Shown: one piece after another, positions 26,407-35,051 of the stretch | How the letters are laid out: each line of letters starts with the position of its first letter | Numbering within the stretch: position 1 is the stretch's first letter | DNA from: Lewinellaceae bacterium | GTDB lineage: Bacteria > Bacteroidota > Bacteroidia > Chitinophagales > Saprospiraceae | Assembly (NCBI GenBank): GCA_016713985.1 | Contig: JADJOD010000011.1 | Location: 1 to 64,000 of the forward strand | Direction of reading: 5' to 3' | Length of the DNA stretch: 64,000 bases | Position numbers and translations under genes: made by a program | Notes under the pieces: model-generated | Seen by the model: only the letters and a program-made list of their open reading frames with translations | Database searches by the model: none | Told to the model about the DNA's origin: nothing

Positions 26407-27174
26407 TTACCATAAAGGCCTCCAGCCGTAGCGATTAAAATACTGCACACCCGATTTGATCAGGTGAAAAAGCAGGGCCGGATTTTTTTGATTTTCGTTT
26501 TTATGGTTGTGAAATACCGCCACTTCCGGGAAATACACGCAGCGGAAATGTTCGCCGATCCGGCGCGTCAGATCGAGGTCCTCAAAATACAAAAAGTAAC
26601 GCTGGTCAAAAATACCGACCCGTTGCAGGGCAGAAGCCCTGAAAAACATAAAACAACCCGACAGAAAGGGCGCTTCCATGGTCTGGTGATAATCCGCATA
26701 ACGCATTTCATACCGGTAGTTCCACGGCTCTGCCAGCCGTTTCGGCAAAACGCGGCGTGCGGCAAGATGCCAGGGGCGCGGCAGGTTTTTTCTCAAATAT
26801 TGAATACGCCCGTCGGGGAAGAGGATTTTAGGCATCAAATGGCCGATATCCGGGTTGTCATCCATGTACCCAGCGATCCGTTGCAATACATCCCGGTCAA
26901 AATAAATGTCCGGATTGACCACCAGGTGGTATTCATAGGAAATAATGGTGCGCCGCATGACCAGGTTGTGGCCGGATCCGTAACCGATATTTTTCCCGCT
27001 GCGAAAGTATTGAACCCCGGGGTGTGCCCGGAACAGTGCCGACTGGTCGTGGGGGGAATTATCCACCACAAACAAATCGGCTTGTAGCGTGGATTGCTGG
27101 ATCGAATGGATCAATTTCCCGATTTCTTCCGCGTCATTGTTATACAGCACCAATGAAATTGCCAGCCGCTTCAT
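26407..27174 (-). CDS. Glycosyltransferase, GT2 family (rhamnosyltransferase-like)
   Basis: A 255-residue GT-A enzyme starting at ATG 27174 (KRLAISLVLYNND). It shows LFVVDNSPHD, GKNIGYGSGHNLVMRR, the divalent-metal motif region YHLVVNPDIYF (in place of the strict DxD) and the acceptor-side FLSGCFMFFRASALQRVGIF plus FLYFEDLDLTRRIG. The last, ED-x-DLxxR, is typical of WbbL/rhamnosyltransferase-type members. It adds a sugar to the lipid-linked repeat unit in the cytoplasm. A terminator hairpin separates it from the upstream DUF433 gene. It is the last gene of the leftward array. Confidence 0.88.
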   Translation of the reverse strand: MKRLAISLVLYNNDAEEIGKLIHSIQQSTLQADLFVVDNSPHDQSALFRAHPGVQYFRSGKNIGYGSGHNLVMRRTIISYEYHLVVNPDIYFDRDVLQRIAGYMDDNPDIGHLMPKILFPDGRIQYLRKNLPRPWHLAARRVLPKRLAEPWNYRYEMRYADYHQTMEAPFLSGCFMFFRASALQRVGIFDQRYFLYFEDLDLTRRIGEHFRCVYFPEVAVFHNHKNENQKNPALLFHLIKSGVQYFNRYGWRPLW

Positions 27175-27180
27175 GTATAA

Positions 27181-27227
27181 AATAAAAAATTCTCCGAATC
27201 GTGCACCGAGCAACAATCCGGAGAATT
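27181..27227 (-). terminator. Rho-independent-type terminator after the DUF433 gene
   Basis: On the minus strand AATTCTCCG (27227-27219) and CGGAGAATT (27196-27188) form a 9-bp stem with a 22-base loop, followed by TTTTTATT. It lies 28 bases after the DUF433 stop and just before the GT2 start, so it may also attenuate transcription into the GT2 gene. Confidence 0.65.
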
Positions 27228-27254
27228 AAATGGGTATGTAAAAAACATATGGAA

Positions 27255-27536
27255 TCAGGCAGCCGCCTGAACACGTCCGACACCCGGTTCGATACGTGAC
27301 TGGGGGCCGGCTACAAGCGCTTTTATTTGGTCAACCGTATATTGCTGCACAACCAAATCATATACCTCAAGAGCCTGATCACGCGTGATGGACGGAAATT
27401 CATCCAAAAACTCACTCACGCTGATTCCGATGCGCAGGAAGTCATAAAAGGTTTCAATACGTACACGGGTGCCGCTAAACACGGGGGCTCCATCCTGAAT
27501 TTCGGGGTGAATGGTAATAGCGGTAAAATTTCTCAT
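27255..27536 (-). CDS. DUF433-domain protein (antitoxin-like)
   Basis: A 93-residue protein starting at ATG 27536 (RNFTAITIHPEIQDGAPVFS). It shows the DUF433 pattern: ITIHPEIQDGAPVFSGTRV, then a helix-turn-helix-like segment with the family's FLDEFPSITRDQALEVYDLV. Members are small DNA-binding proteins, often the antitoxin partner of a DUF5615 PIN-like toxin. No toxin gene is next to it here: the flanks are manC and a glycosyltransferase. It is probably a solitary regulator or a remnant of a module. It has its own terminator. Confidence 0.85.
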   Translation of the reverse strand: MRNFTAITIHPEIQDGAPVFSGTRVRIETFYDFLRIGISVSEFLDEFPSITRDQALEVYDLVVQQYTVDQIKALVAGPQSRIEPGVGRVQAAA

Positions 27537-27692
27537 CCGGACTGCTGTTTGTGTGTAAGGAAAACGAATCAGACCGGGACTATACAATTCAACGGAATAA
27601 AAGAAAGGATTAAAAGAACTGATTACAGGGGCTAAAGTATGTAAAGTTTTTAAGGTCCAAAATTTTACAGGAAATTTTTTTATAAAATGTAT

Positions 27693-28778
27693 CTACAGGA
27701 AGCTATCGCCGAAACGATCCCGGACCATTCCGGTCACCTGTTTGATCTCCTGTTCTTTTGATTTGGGGTATACCAACAATACATCTCCCTCATCCACAAC
27801 GATATAGTCGCTCAAATCTTTCAACACCACCAATTTGCCTTTGGGGGTGCGCACGAGGCAATTGTCGATGTCGAGCGCCAGTACCGTTTCGCTTTGAATT
27901 ACGTTGTCATACTCGTCTTTCGGGCATTCGGTGTGCAGACTGGCCCAGGTACCCAGGTCCGACCAGCCGAACTCGGCCGGTACGGTATACACGTTGCCCG
28001 CTTTTTCCATGATGGCAAAATCGACGGAAATATTGGGCGTGGTCGGGTAGTGGGTATTGATAAAGGCCTGTTCCTCAGCCGTATTGTAGCGGCCGGCGCC
28101 CTTGCCGAGAATGTCGAAAATATCGGGCGACAGGTTTTGAAAAGCAGAAAGAATGGAACGTACGTTCCAGATAAAAATTCCGGCATTCCAGACGTATTCG
28201 CCGGAGGCGACGAACTCGCGGGCCGTGGCCAGGTCGGGTTTTTCTGCAAAACGTTTTACTTTAAATAGTCCGGCCGATACTTCATGATCCGTCTGGATAT
28301 AACCGTACCCGGTATCGGGGCGGGAAGGTTCGATACCCAAAGTTACCAGGGCGTCGTTGGCAGCGGCAAAACGCAATGCCACCTGTATTTTGTCGAGAAA
28401 AGCCTGCTCTTTCAAAACGATATGGTCGGACGGAGCAATCACAAAATTGGCTTCCGGATCGAGGGCGGCGAGTTTAAAAGCGGTATAAGCGACACAGGGG
28501 CCCGTATTGTTGCGGCTCGGCTCGCACAAGATCTGGTTGTCGGTGATCTCGGGTATTTGCGCCTTGATCAGGTCCTTGTATGCCGCATTGGTGACGATAA
28601 AAATGTTGGATGCCGGGCACAAGGGAAGAAAGCGTTCAAAGGTCAGGCGCAATAGACTTTTGCCGACACCGAGCATGTCGAGGAACTGCTTGGGGCGCGC
28701 CTCGCGGCTTCCGGGCCAGAATCTGCTGCCGACACCGCCGGCCATAATCGCTACGTAGGTATGTGTGGTTGTGGACAC
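27693..28778 (-). CDS. manC: Mannose-1-phosphate guanylyltransferase
   Basis: A 361-residue nucleotidyltransferase that makes GDP-mannose from GTP and mannose 1-phosphate. The signature MAGGVGSRFWPGSREARPKQ is the pyrophosphorylase loop. LCEPSRNNTGPCVAYTAF, FVIAPSDHIV and KRFAEKPDLATAREFVASGE with YVWNAGIFIW complete the active site. FGWSDLGTW comes from the beta-helix junction. It is the single-domain form without a fused phosphomannose isomerase. It stands upstream of DUF433 and downstream of fcl and gmd in the same direction, so the array carries mannose-1-phosphate through to GDP-L-fucose. Confidence 0.95.
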   Translation of the reverse strand: MSTTTHTYVAIMAGGVGSRFWPGSREARPKQFLDMLGVGKSLLRLTFERFLPLCPASNIFIVTNAAYKDLIKAQIPEITDNQILCEPSRNNTGPCVAYTAFKLAALDPEANFVIAPSDHIVLKEQAFLDKIQVALRFAAANDALVTLGIEPSRPDTGYGYIQTDHEVSAGLFKVKRFAEKPDLATAREFVASGEYVWNAGIFIWNVRSILSAFQNLSPDIFDILGKGAGRYNTAEEQAFINTHYPTTPNISVDFAIMEKAGNVYTVPAEFGWSDLGTWASLHTECPKDEYDNVIQSETVLALDIDNCLVRTPKGKLVVLKDLSDYIVVDEGDVLLVYPKSKEQEIKQVTGMVRDRFGDSFL

Positions 28779-28819
28779 TATGAATAGTAATTAAATTGTA
28801 TGGATAAGAGTTTGGAAGA

Positions 28820-29437
28820 TCAAAACCGCAATTGAAAACCCATTCCGGGGCCCTTGTTTCCTATGAAACCAAACGCCGCCTCGATTCTGTTTTTGGGGTG
28901 GCCGGCTCCGGTCAACCCGTTTGTCCGGTTTACGGCTTTTAACAAATGCCGCTCCGAATGGATGTACGCCAGGTTACTTGCGATGCTGAATCCTATGGTA
29001 AAGGCCAGCCCAAACAGGAGTCCGGCGGAGGAATAGTCGGGATTATTGGCGCCAAAGGCCCTTGTTGTAAACCAGTTCATCGTCTCCACGACGGCATAAA
29101 CGCTGCTTCCGGTGGCGATCACCAGAAAAATAAATCCCCGGGTCCTGGACTTTCGAAATTGACGGAATTCCAGGTTTGTTGCCGGGTCGTTTGTCAAATA
29201 GGGTTTGATGCGGTTTCCGAGGAAACCGATCGGCTCAAAATCCGTTTGCCCGGCCGTCCTGAAAAAGACCCGGTTGCCGGCGCTGCGCCATTTTGCTACA
29301 TTTTCGGTCCGGATGGCAGGCGAGAACAACCAATCGTTTCGTTTGCCAATTTCCAGGGGCGCTACCGTGTCGGCAAGGGTGGCCGCTTCAAGCCGGCTGA
29401 AGCACACCAACAAAAAAAGTATAAAAAACCTGCTCAT
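28820..29437 (-). CDS. Secreted or membrane protein of unknown function
   Basis: A 205-residue protein with a signal peptide (MSRFFILFLLVCFSRLEA). A soluble part contains WRSAGNRVFFRTAGQTDFEP, and two later hydrophobic segments (GFIFLVIATGSSVYAVVE and SSAGLLFGLAFTIGFSIASN) are probable membrane helices. It ends in GMGFQLRF, a terminal aromatic residue as in outer-membrane proteins. I recognise no family. The start overlaps the stop of fcl by four bases (ATGA), so it is translated with the GDP-fucose genes, though its job there is unknown. Confidence 0.65.
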   Translation of the reverse strand: MSRFFILFLLVCFSRLEAATLADTVAPLEIGKRNDWLFSPAIRTENVAKWRSAGNRVFFRTAGQTDFEPIGFLGNRIKPYLTNDPATNLEFRQFRKSRTRGFIFLVIATGSSVYAVVETMNWFTTRAFGANNPDYSSAGLLFGLAFTIGFSIASNLAYIHSERHLLKAVNRTNGLTGAGHPKNRIEAAFGFIGNKGPGMGFQLRF

Positions 29438-30360
29438 AAAATATCTTTTACACCTTCGTATACCCCCCGGATACCTTCCTCCAGGCCAATTTTCGGTTCC
29501 CAGCCGAGGTTTTTTAATTTGCTGACATCCAGCAATTTACGGGGCGCTCCATCCGGTTTGCCCAGGTCGTGCCGGATTTCGCCCTGATAACCCACGATCC
29601 GTTGCACCAACTGCGCCAGTTCCAGAATAGAAATATCCTGACCGACACCGACATTGATAAACCCCGGCTCGTCAAAATGATGCATCAGGAAATAACAGGC
29701 ATCTGCCAGGTCGTCCACATGCAGCAATTCACGTCGCTGGGCGCCCGTTCCCCAGATGGTCACGAAAGGGTCATTGTTCTTTTTGGCCTCGTGAAATTTC
29801 CGGATCAATCCCGGCACCACGTGGCTGTTTTGCGGGTGAAAATTGTCGTTCGGGCCATACAGGTTGGTCGGGATGGCGGAAACAAAATGACAACCGTATT
29901 GCGCCCGGTAGGTATCGCAGAGTTTGATTCCGGCGATTTTTGCGATGGCATACGGTTCGTGGGTCGGTTCCAGCGGCCCCGTCTGTAAATACTCCTCCTT
30001 CATCGGCTGCGGCGCCATTTTGGGGTATATGGTGGAGGAGCCCAGCAGCAACAATTTTTGGGTGCCGTACTGCCGCGCGGCTTCGATGATATTGGCCTCG
30101 ATCATCAGGTTATCGTACAAAAATTCGGCGCGATACGTATTGTTGGCCAAAATACCGCCCACTTTAGCGGCTGCCAGGAAAACGTAATCGGGTTTTTCCT
30201 TTCTGAAAAACTCATTGGTTTCCAACTGATTGCGCAGATCGAGTTGCTTTGAATCCGCCAAGGCAAAATGTCCGAAACCTTCTTTTTGCAGTTTTTTCAG
30301 CAACGCAGAGCCCACCATCCCTCTGTGCCCTGCGATGTAAATCTTGCTTTGTTTATTCAT
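29434..30360 (-). CDS. fcl: GDP-L-fucose synthase
   Basis: A 308-residue short-chain dehydrogenase of the extended type. The N-terminal GHRGMVGSALLKKL binds NADPH. DYVFLAAAKVGGI, LLLGSSTIYP (catalytic Ser) and YAIAKIAGIKLCDTYRAQYG (YxxxK) form the active site. The VSAIPTNLYGPNDNFHPQNS segment is highly conserved in GDP-fucose synthases. It converts GDP-4-keto-6-deoxymannose into GDP-L-fucose by epimerisation at C3/C5 and reduction. It follows gmd by 83 bases on the same strand and supplies the donor for the GT11 fucosyltransferase in this locus. Confidence 0.96.
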   Translation of the reverse strand: MNKQSKIYIAGHRGMVGSALLKKLQKEGFGHFALADSKQLDLRNQLETNEFFRKEKPDYVFLAAAKVGGILANNTYRAEFLYDNLMIEANIIEAARQYGTQKLLLLGSSTIYPKMAPQPMKEEYLQTGPLEPTHEPYAIAKIAGIKLCDTYRAQYGCHFVSAIPTNLYGPNDNFHPQNSHVVPGLIRKFHEAKKNNDPFVTIWGTGAQRRELLHVDDLADACYFLMHHFDEPGFINVGVGQDISILELAQLVQRIVGYQGEIRHDLGKPDGAPRKLLDVSKLKNLGWEPKIGLEEGIRGVYEGVKDIL

Positions 30361-30443
30361 GGTATGTCTCCCGCATGGTGGCGGTGTCGCAAAGGTAAAC
30401 TTCCCTGCGACAACGCCACTTCCATGCGGAAGAACGAACTTGT

Positions 30444-31551
30444 TTATTCGTATTGGTTGCGGATCGCAAATCCGCCATTTTTCAGGTATTCTTCCCGTTG
30501 GAACAACTTCAGGTCCGATTGTACCATATCGTGTACCAGTTCTTCCAGCGAGTGTTTGGCTACCCAGCCGAGTTTTTCTTTGGCCTTTGTTGCATCCCCG
30601 ATCAGCAAGTCTACTTCTGCGGGCCGGAAATAACGCGGATCGATAGCGATCACTTCCTGGCCGGGTTTTACGGCGGCACTTTGGGAAGCAAGCACAACGG
30701 CTTTTTCGTCGGCGCCTTCTCCGCGGAATTCAAGTTCCACACCAACGGTCCGGAATGCCATCCGGCAGAATTCCCGTACCGGTGTCGTGATCCCGGTGGC
30801 AATTACAAAATCCTCAGGTTCAGGCTGTTGCAACATTCTCCACATGGCGTCCACATAATCGCGCGCATGACCCCAGTCGCGTTTGGCGTCGAGGTTGCCC
30901 AGCCAGAGTTTGTCCTGCAGGCCGAGGGATATTTTAGCCGCCGCCCGTGTAATCTTGCGGGTGACAAACGTTTCACCCCGAATCGGGCTTTCGTGGTTGA
31001 ACAGAATTCCGTTGCAGGCATACATACCGTATGATTCGCGGTAGTTCACCGTGATCCAGTAGGCGTATAATTTGGCCACACCATAAGGCGAACGGGGATA
31101 AAACGGCGTCGTTTCTTTTTGCGGCACCTCCTTGGACAAGGCCGTAAAGTTCGGACGTTGAAGCCTGGTAAAATTTGGTTTTTTCCACCAGCCCGAGCAG
31201 GCGAATGGCTTCCAGCAGACGAAGAGTACCTACTGCGTCGGCGTTGGCAGTATATTCGGGTGTGTCAAAACTCACCTGTACGTGACTTTGGGCGCCGAGG
31301 TTGTAAATTTCATCGGGCTGGACCTGCTGAACGATCCGGATGAGGTTCGTGGAGTCGGTCAGGTCGCCGTAATGCAGTACAAAATGCCTGTTGTCAACGT
31401 GTGGATCCTGGTATAGATGGTCGATGCGATCGGTGTTAAAAAGCGAACTGCGTCGCTTGATGCCGTGTACTTCGTATCCTTTGTGCAGGAGCAATTCGGC
31501 GAGATAAGCGCCGTCCTGCCCGGTAATTCCGGTAATCAGTGCTTTTTTCAT
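30444..31551 (-). CDS. gmd: GDP-mannose 4,6-dehydratase, frameshifted at about 31131
   Basis: The first half from ATG 31551 has the NADP motif GITGQDGAYLAELLL, RRSSLFNTDRIDHLY, GDLTDSTNL and STSELYG. The frame then shifts. Removing one base at about 31131 gives ...SELYGLVQEVPQKETTPFYP, matching the family exactly, and the second half continues with RSPYGVAKLYAYW (YxxxK), FNHESPIRGETFVTRKI and DWGHARDYVDAMW. Rebuilt length is 368 residues. It dehydrates GDP-mannose to GDP-4-keto-6-deoxymannose. The change is an extra base in a GG pair (minus strand), so an assembly error is the simplest reading. Confidence 0.94.
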
Positions 31552-31627
31552 TCAATTATTATTACTGCGGTTTTTGCATAGTATAGTGTGATGAAATGTC
31601 GGAACGGGAAGGCAAAAACCTTGCCTC

Positions 31628-32737
31628 TTAACGGATTGGGGTTAATTTTTTTATCAAAATATCCACAATTCGTCGTCCGGCTTGCCCATCCCACAATGGC
31701 GGCGGCGACAAAGCGGTTTTCCATTGCCCGGTCATGGCCTGCCTGACTTTTGAACGGGCGAGCGCCGGATCGGGCTCCGGGAATAATTCATTGGTGCCCT
31801 GGACGATCGTCACAGGCCGCTCGGTGGTGCTGCGCAAAGTCAGGCAAGGCACCCCTAAAAAGGTCGTTTCCTCCTGAATTCCTCCGGAATCGGTAAAAAC
31901 CAGCGCGGCCTGCGCCATCAAACGGGTGAATTCGAAATATCCCAAAGGTTCGGTGAGGTGCAGATTGGGCAAGGCATCCAGGTGTTGTTTCAGCCCGTGT
32001 TTTTCCAGTTGGGCACGGGTGCGCGGATGTAACGGAAATATCACCGGCGCTTCCCGGCTGATACTTTCGAGCAAGTGGGTCATGGCGTTCAAACCGGCCG
32101 GAGTATCCACGTTGGAAGGCCGGTGAAAGGTAGCCAGCACGTATTTTTCAGGGATTGGACCAAAAGGCAGCCGAACTTGCGCGTCCCGGATTTTATCCCG
32201 GAACCGCACCAGGGTATCGATCATACAATTGCCGACGAGAAATACCTTTTCTTCGGAAACACCTTCCCGAAACAGGTGATCGACACCTGCCTGCTCGGTC
32301 ACGAACAAAAAATCGGCGACGTTATCCGTCAGAATACGGTTGATTTCTTCGGGCATGTTTCGGTCGCCGCTGCGCAGTCCCGCTTCCACATGTGCCACGG
32401 GAATATTCATTTTGACGGCGGCCAGCGCCCCTGCGAGGGTGGATGTGGTGTCGCCTACCACCAGTACCAGGTCCGGCGTTTCGCTCAGAAATGTCTGTTC
32501 GAGTCCCTGCAACATCAGCGCCAGTTGCCGATTGGGCGAATCGGCCCTGATGCCGAGATGGCAACAGGGTTGCGGGATGTCCAGTTGCCGGAAAAATATT
32601 TCATCCAGCAGGAAATTGAAGTGCTGGCCGGTATGGACGATCCGGAAGTCAATATCGGTAATCGGGCCGAATGCGCGGGCCAGGGCGGCTATTTTGATAA
32701 AATTGGGCCGGGCGCCGACGACGGACAGTATTTTAAT
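31628..32737 (-). CDS. wecB: Non-hydrolysing UDP-N-acetyl-hexosamine 2-epimerase (WecB/WbpI family), ATT start
   Basis: A 369-residue enzyme with the family core. Features are SVVGARPNFIKIAALARAF, HTGQHFNFLLDEIFF, VVGDTTSTLAGALAA, AHVEAGLRSGDRNMPEEINR, TFHRPSNVD, FPLHPRTRAQLE and FTDSGGIQEETTFLGVP. It interconverts the gluco and manno forms at C2. The MPEEINRILTD form is closer in my memory to WbpI-type epimerases than to E. coli WecB. With WbpE/WbpD homologues nearby, the substrate may be the 2,3-diacetamido-uronic acid. No ATG, GTG or TTG lies before the homologous start; the expected position holds ATT (32737-32735) after AACAGG. The preceding GT2 gene ends 23 bases upstream. Confidence 0.88.
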   Translation of the reverse strand: MKILSVVGARPNFIKIAALARAFGPITDIDFRIVHTGQHFNFLLDEIFFRQLDIPQPCCHLGIRADSPNRQLALMLQGLEQTFLSETPDLVLVVGDTTSTLAGALAAVKMNIPVAHVEAGLRSGDRNMPEEINRILTDNVADFLFVTEQAGVDHLFREGVSEEKVFLVGNCMIDTLVRFRDKIRDAQVRLPFGPIPEKYVLATFHRPSNVDTPAGLNAMTHLLESISREAPVIFPLHPRTRAQLEKHGLKQHLDALPNLHLTEPLGYFEFTRLMAQAALVFTDSGGIQEETTFLGVPCLTLRSTTERPVTIVQGTNELFPEPDPALARSKVRQAMTGQWKTALSPPPLWDGQAGRRIVDILIKKLTPIR

Positions 32738-32760
32738 CCTGTTATTGATCCTTGCTGTCT

Positions 32761-33519
32761 TTAATCCGGGCGACCGGTGTTCCAATACTGGCCAACTTTG
32801 GAGAGCGGTTTCATGTACAAAGTGTAAAACCTGGGTTGCAACTCGTTCATTTTCCAGGCCAGGCGGTCTTCCCGGTTTGCCCGGAGCCGGTTGCGCAGAC
32901 TGGCGTTGCTGGCGCCGCCGGTCCGCATCCGCACAATGGTCTCCGGCAAATAACAAACCGAGCGCCGGTACCGGAGCAAAAAACGCAGCATCAGTTCATA
33001 ATCCGCCGAAAACCGCAGGCCGGGGTTGAACAAGCCGTATTGCGCGTACAATTCCCTGCGAACGAAAAAAGTTGGGTGGGGCGGCATCCATCCCCTGTAA
33101 AAACAACCGGGTGTGATTACCCCCGCTTTCCAGGTTCTGACCACCCGGTTGATATTGTCTGCCCTGACGTATTCCATATCGGCATACAGGGTATCGGCTC
33201 CCGTTTTGTTCATGACGTCCGCTACTTTACTGATTATCTGCGGATTAGTATAAAAATCATCGGAATTAATGATCCCGATAATGTCGCCGCCCGCCAGCCG
33301 GATGCCCTTGTTCATGGCGTCGTACAAACCGTTGTCGGGTTCGCTGACCACTTTACTTACGTGCGGGTATTCCCCGACAATCTCCAGCGTACGGTCACTC
33401 GATCCGCCGTCGATCACGATATGTTCGATACCCGGATAATCCTGGTTTCGAATACTCTCCAGCGTGTCGCGGATGGTAAGGGCGCTGTTGAATGCGGGGG
33501 TGATGAGGGAGAAACGCAA
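32761..33519 (-). CDS. Glycosyltransferase, GT2 family
   Basis: A 252-residue GT-A enzyme. It has FSLITPAFNSALTIRDTLES, the acidic pair of motif 1 in HIVIDGGSSDRT, NGLYDAMNKGIRLAGGDIIG and GIINSDDFYTN (the metal-binding DD). The Bacteroidota/colanic-type continuation HPTFFVRRELYAQYGLFN and SADYELMLRF follows. It resembles WcaE-like transferases. It is transcribed ahead of the 2-epimerase gene and lies 48 bases after the WcaF-like gene. Donor and acceptor are unknown. Confidence 0.89.
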   Translation of the reverse strand: MRFSLITPAFNSALTIRDTLESIRNQDYPGIEHIVIDGGSSDRTLEIVGEYPHVSKVVSEPDNGLYDAMNKGIRLAGGDIIGIINSDDFYTNPQIISKVADVMNKTGADTLYADMEYVRADNINRVVRTWKAGVITPGCFYRGWMPPHPTFFVRRELYAQYGLFNPGLRFSADYELMLRFLLRYRRSVCYLPETIVRMRTGGASNASLRNRLRANREDRLAWKMNELQPRFYTLYMKPLSKVGQYWNTGRPD

Positions 33520-33567
33520 GGTATAACTATCTGGTAAACAATTTAATAGGCAGACATTAAGACGCCA

Positions 33568-34164
33568 TCAGGCCTTTTTATCATTTTTTATCTCAATTTT
33601 TCTGTCCCGGATTTTAACAGCCGGATTGCCCTGATAAATTCCGTATGATTCCAGGTCGCCTGTAGCAACCGATTGAACGGTCAAAACAGCGTGAGAATAA
33701 CAAGTCACTCCGGGGCATACTACTGCACGGGCGCCGATCCATACCCCGTTTTGCAAAGTGATTGCTCCGATCATCAAATCAAAATGGCGGGAAGTAAAAT
33801 CGTGGTTGCCGGTCAGGATCATAGCGCCCTGTGAAAGGCAGACGTGCGAGCCGATTGTTACCTTTGTCAGGTTATCGATCCATACATTTTCACCGATCCA
33901 GCAGTGATCGCCGATGGATAATTGCCAGGGAAACTTGATGTTCGTGCCGGGTTTTATGACTACTCCTTTGCCAATACGTGCGCCAAAAAGGCGTAATAAC
34001 CACACTTTGACACCCGAAAACGGATGGAGGGGGTTTAGAAAAAACAGGGCATTGGTCAAATACCACAGGCTGCGCCTGAAAACGCCGCCAGGAGTAAACC
34101 AGTCATTATTAAATCGGGACAAATCCGTTTCTTCCACAGGTTTCCGGTCAGAACTTAATGCCAT
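33568..34164 (-). CDS. WcaF-like acetyltransferase (left-handed beta-helix)
   Basis: A 198-residue hexapeptide-repeat acetyltransferase. The N-terminal segment FNNDWFTPGGVFRRSLWYLT and the NPLHPFSGVKVWLLRLFGAR phrase are typical of putative colanic acid acetyltransferase WcaF. The hexapeptide helix follows (IGKGVVIKPGTNI, IGDHCWIGENVWI, VTIGSHVCLSQGAMIL). The acetyl-CoA site includes GNHDF. It probably O-acetylates a sugar of the repeat unit. ATG 34164 has GAGGAAG before it. The gene overlaps the previous coding region by 17 bases, so translation is coupled. The conserved C-terminal YGIYQGNPAVKIRDR is intact. Confidence 0.88.
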   Translation of the reverse strand: MALSSDRKPVEETDLSRFNNDWFTPGGVFRRSLWYLTNALFFLNPLHPFSGVKVWLLRLFGARIGKGVVIKPGTNIKFPWQLSIGDHCWIGENVWIDNLTKVTIGSHVCLSQGAMILTGNHDFTSRHFDLMIGAITLQNGVWIGARAVVCPGVTCYSHAVLTVQSVATGDLESYGIYQGNPAVKIRDRKIEIKNDKKA

Positions 34165-35050
34165 AGTCTTCCTCAAGAATTATTTTTACCGGCTTTCCAT
34201 GTTTTCGCGCAAGGTGTTTGATTTGGTAAATTTTTGCGTCTACAAGAAACTGGAACCAGAACCCCTGCAAGAAATGCCAGATCAGTCCGGGAATTCCTTC
34301 CAGAAAACCCAGTCGTATGACATATCGGTACAAGAAATACAAAAAGGGCCGTAAAAAAAGGGGCAGTCGCATATAGAGCGATTTGTATCGCTTTTTTTTG
34401 TTTCCGATGGCATAATTCGTGTCGTATTCATCGCCAAGGAAACGGTATTCCCGGTTTAACCGCTCGACGGCTTCCCGGATGGAATACCTGTTGTGCTTTT
34501 CCGTCCACCACCCCAAATGATTCAGGTTATGATCCACCATATCATGGGCCAACATTTCAGTTGTTCCGAAATGAAGCATGGTGTGTTCGTCCATCCATTT
34601 TTGCTGAATGTACCCGGCGCCATTCCGCCAGATGCGCAACAATATCATGGGGTAAAATCCTCGTTTGATCCAACGATCTAAAAAATAGACCCTAAGTTTG
34701 ACCAGCAGTCCCGTTGTGCTTTCGGGCAATACCGGCAGTTTTTCGAGCAATTCTTCCGCGAGTTCGGGCAAAATATACTCGTCGGCGTCCATACGCATGA
34801 TCCACTTGCTGCCCACGGGGATCGTATCGAGCGCCCATTGAAATTGTTGTGCCTGGTTGACAAAAGTATTTTGATACGTCTCCGCACCCAGTGACGTCGC
34901 AATGGAAAGCGTCCCGTCAGTCGAAAAGGAGTCGATAATAATGATCCGTTCGGCGACCTGTTTTATACTTTGGATACAACGCGCGATGTGTTTTTCTTCG
35001 TTGAAGGTTAATATGATTGCGGTAAGTGATGCGGGATGAAAATTGTTCAT
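34148..35050 (-). CDS. Glycosyltransferase, GT2 family (WaaE/KdtX-like)
   Basis: A 300-residue GT-A enzyme from ATG 35050. The N-terminus LTAIILTFNEEKHIARCIQS, IIIIDSFSTDGTLSIA, NQAQQFQWALD and WIMRMDADEYI (metal-binding DxD) match the WaaE family of lipopolysaccharide-core and capsule transferases. The C-terminus has a basic and hydrophobic segment (LYMRLPLFLRPFLYFLYRYV) expected to lie on the membrane. ATG 35050 was chosen over the in-frame start at 35092 because it precedes the homologous region. The stop overlaps the WcaF-like gene; the FkbM gene ends one base upstream. Confidence 0.88.
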   Translation of the reverse strand: MNNFHPASLTAIILTFNEEKHIARCIQSIKQVAERIIIIDSFSTDGTLSIATSLGAETYQNTFVNQAQQFQWALDTIPVGSKWIMRMDADEYILPELAEELLEKLPVLPESTTGLLVKLRVYFLDRWIKRGFYPMILLRIWRNGAGYIQQKWMDEHTMLHFGTTEMLAHDMVDHNLNHLGWWTEKHNRYSIREAVERLNREYRFLGDEYDTNYAIGNKKKRYKSLYMRLPLFLRPFLYFLYRYVIRLGFLEGIPGLIWHFLQGFWFQFLVDAKIYQIKHLARKHGKPVKIILEEDYGIKF

Positions 35051-35051
35051 G

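Noticed and set aside
30444..31139. Separate dehydratase-like gene
   Set aside because: It is the C-terminal half of gmd, joined by one base to the N-terminal half.
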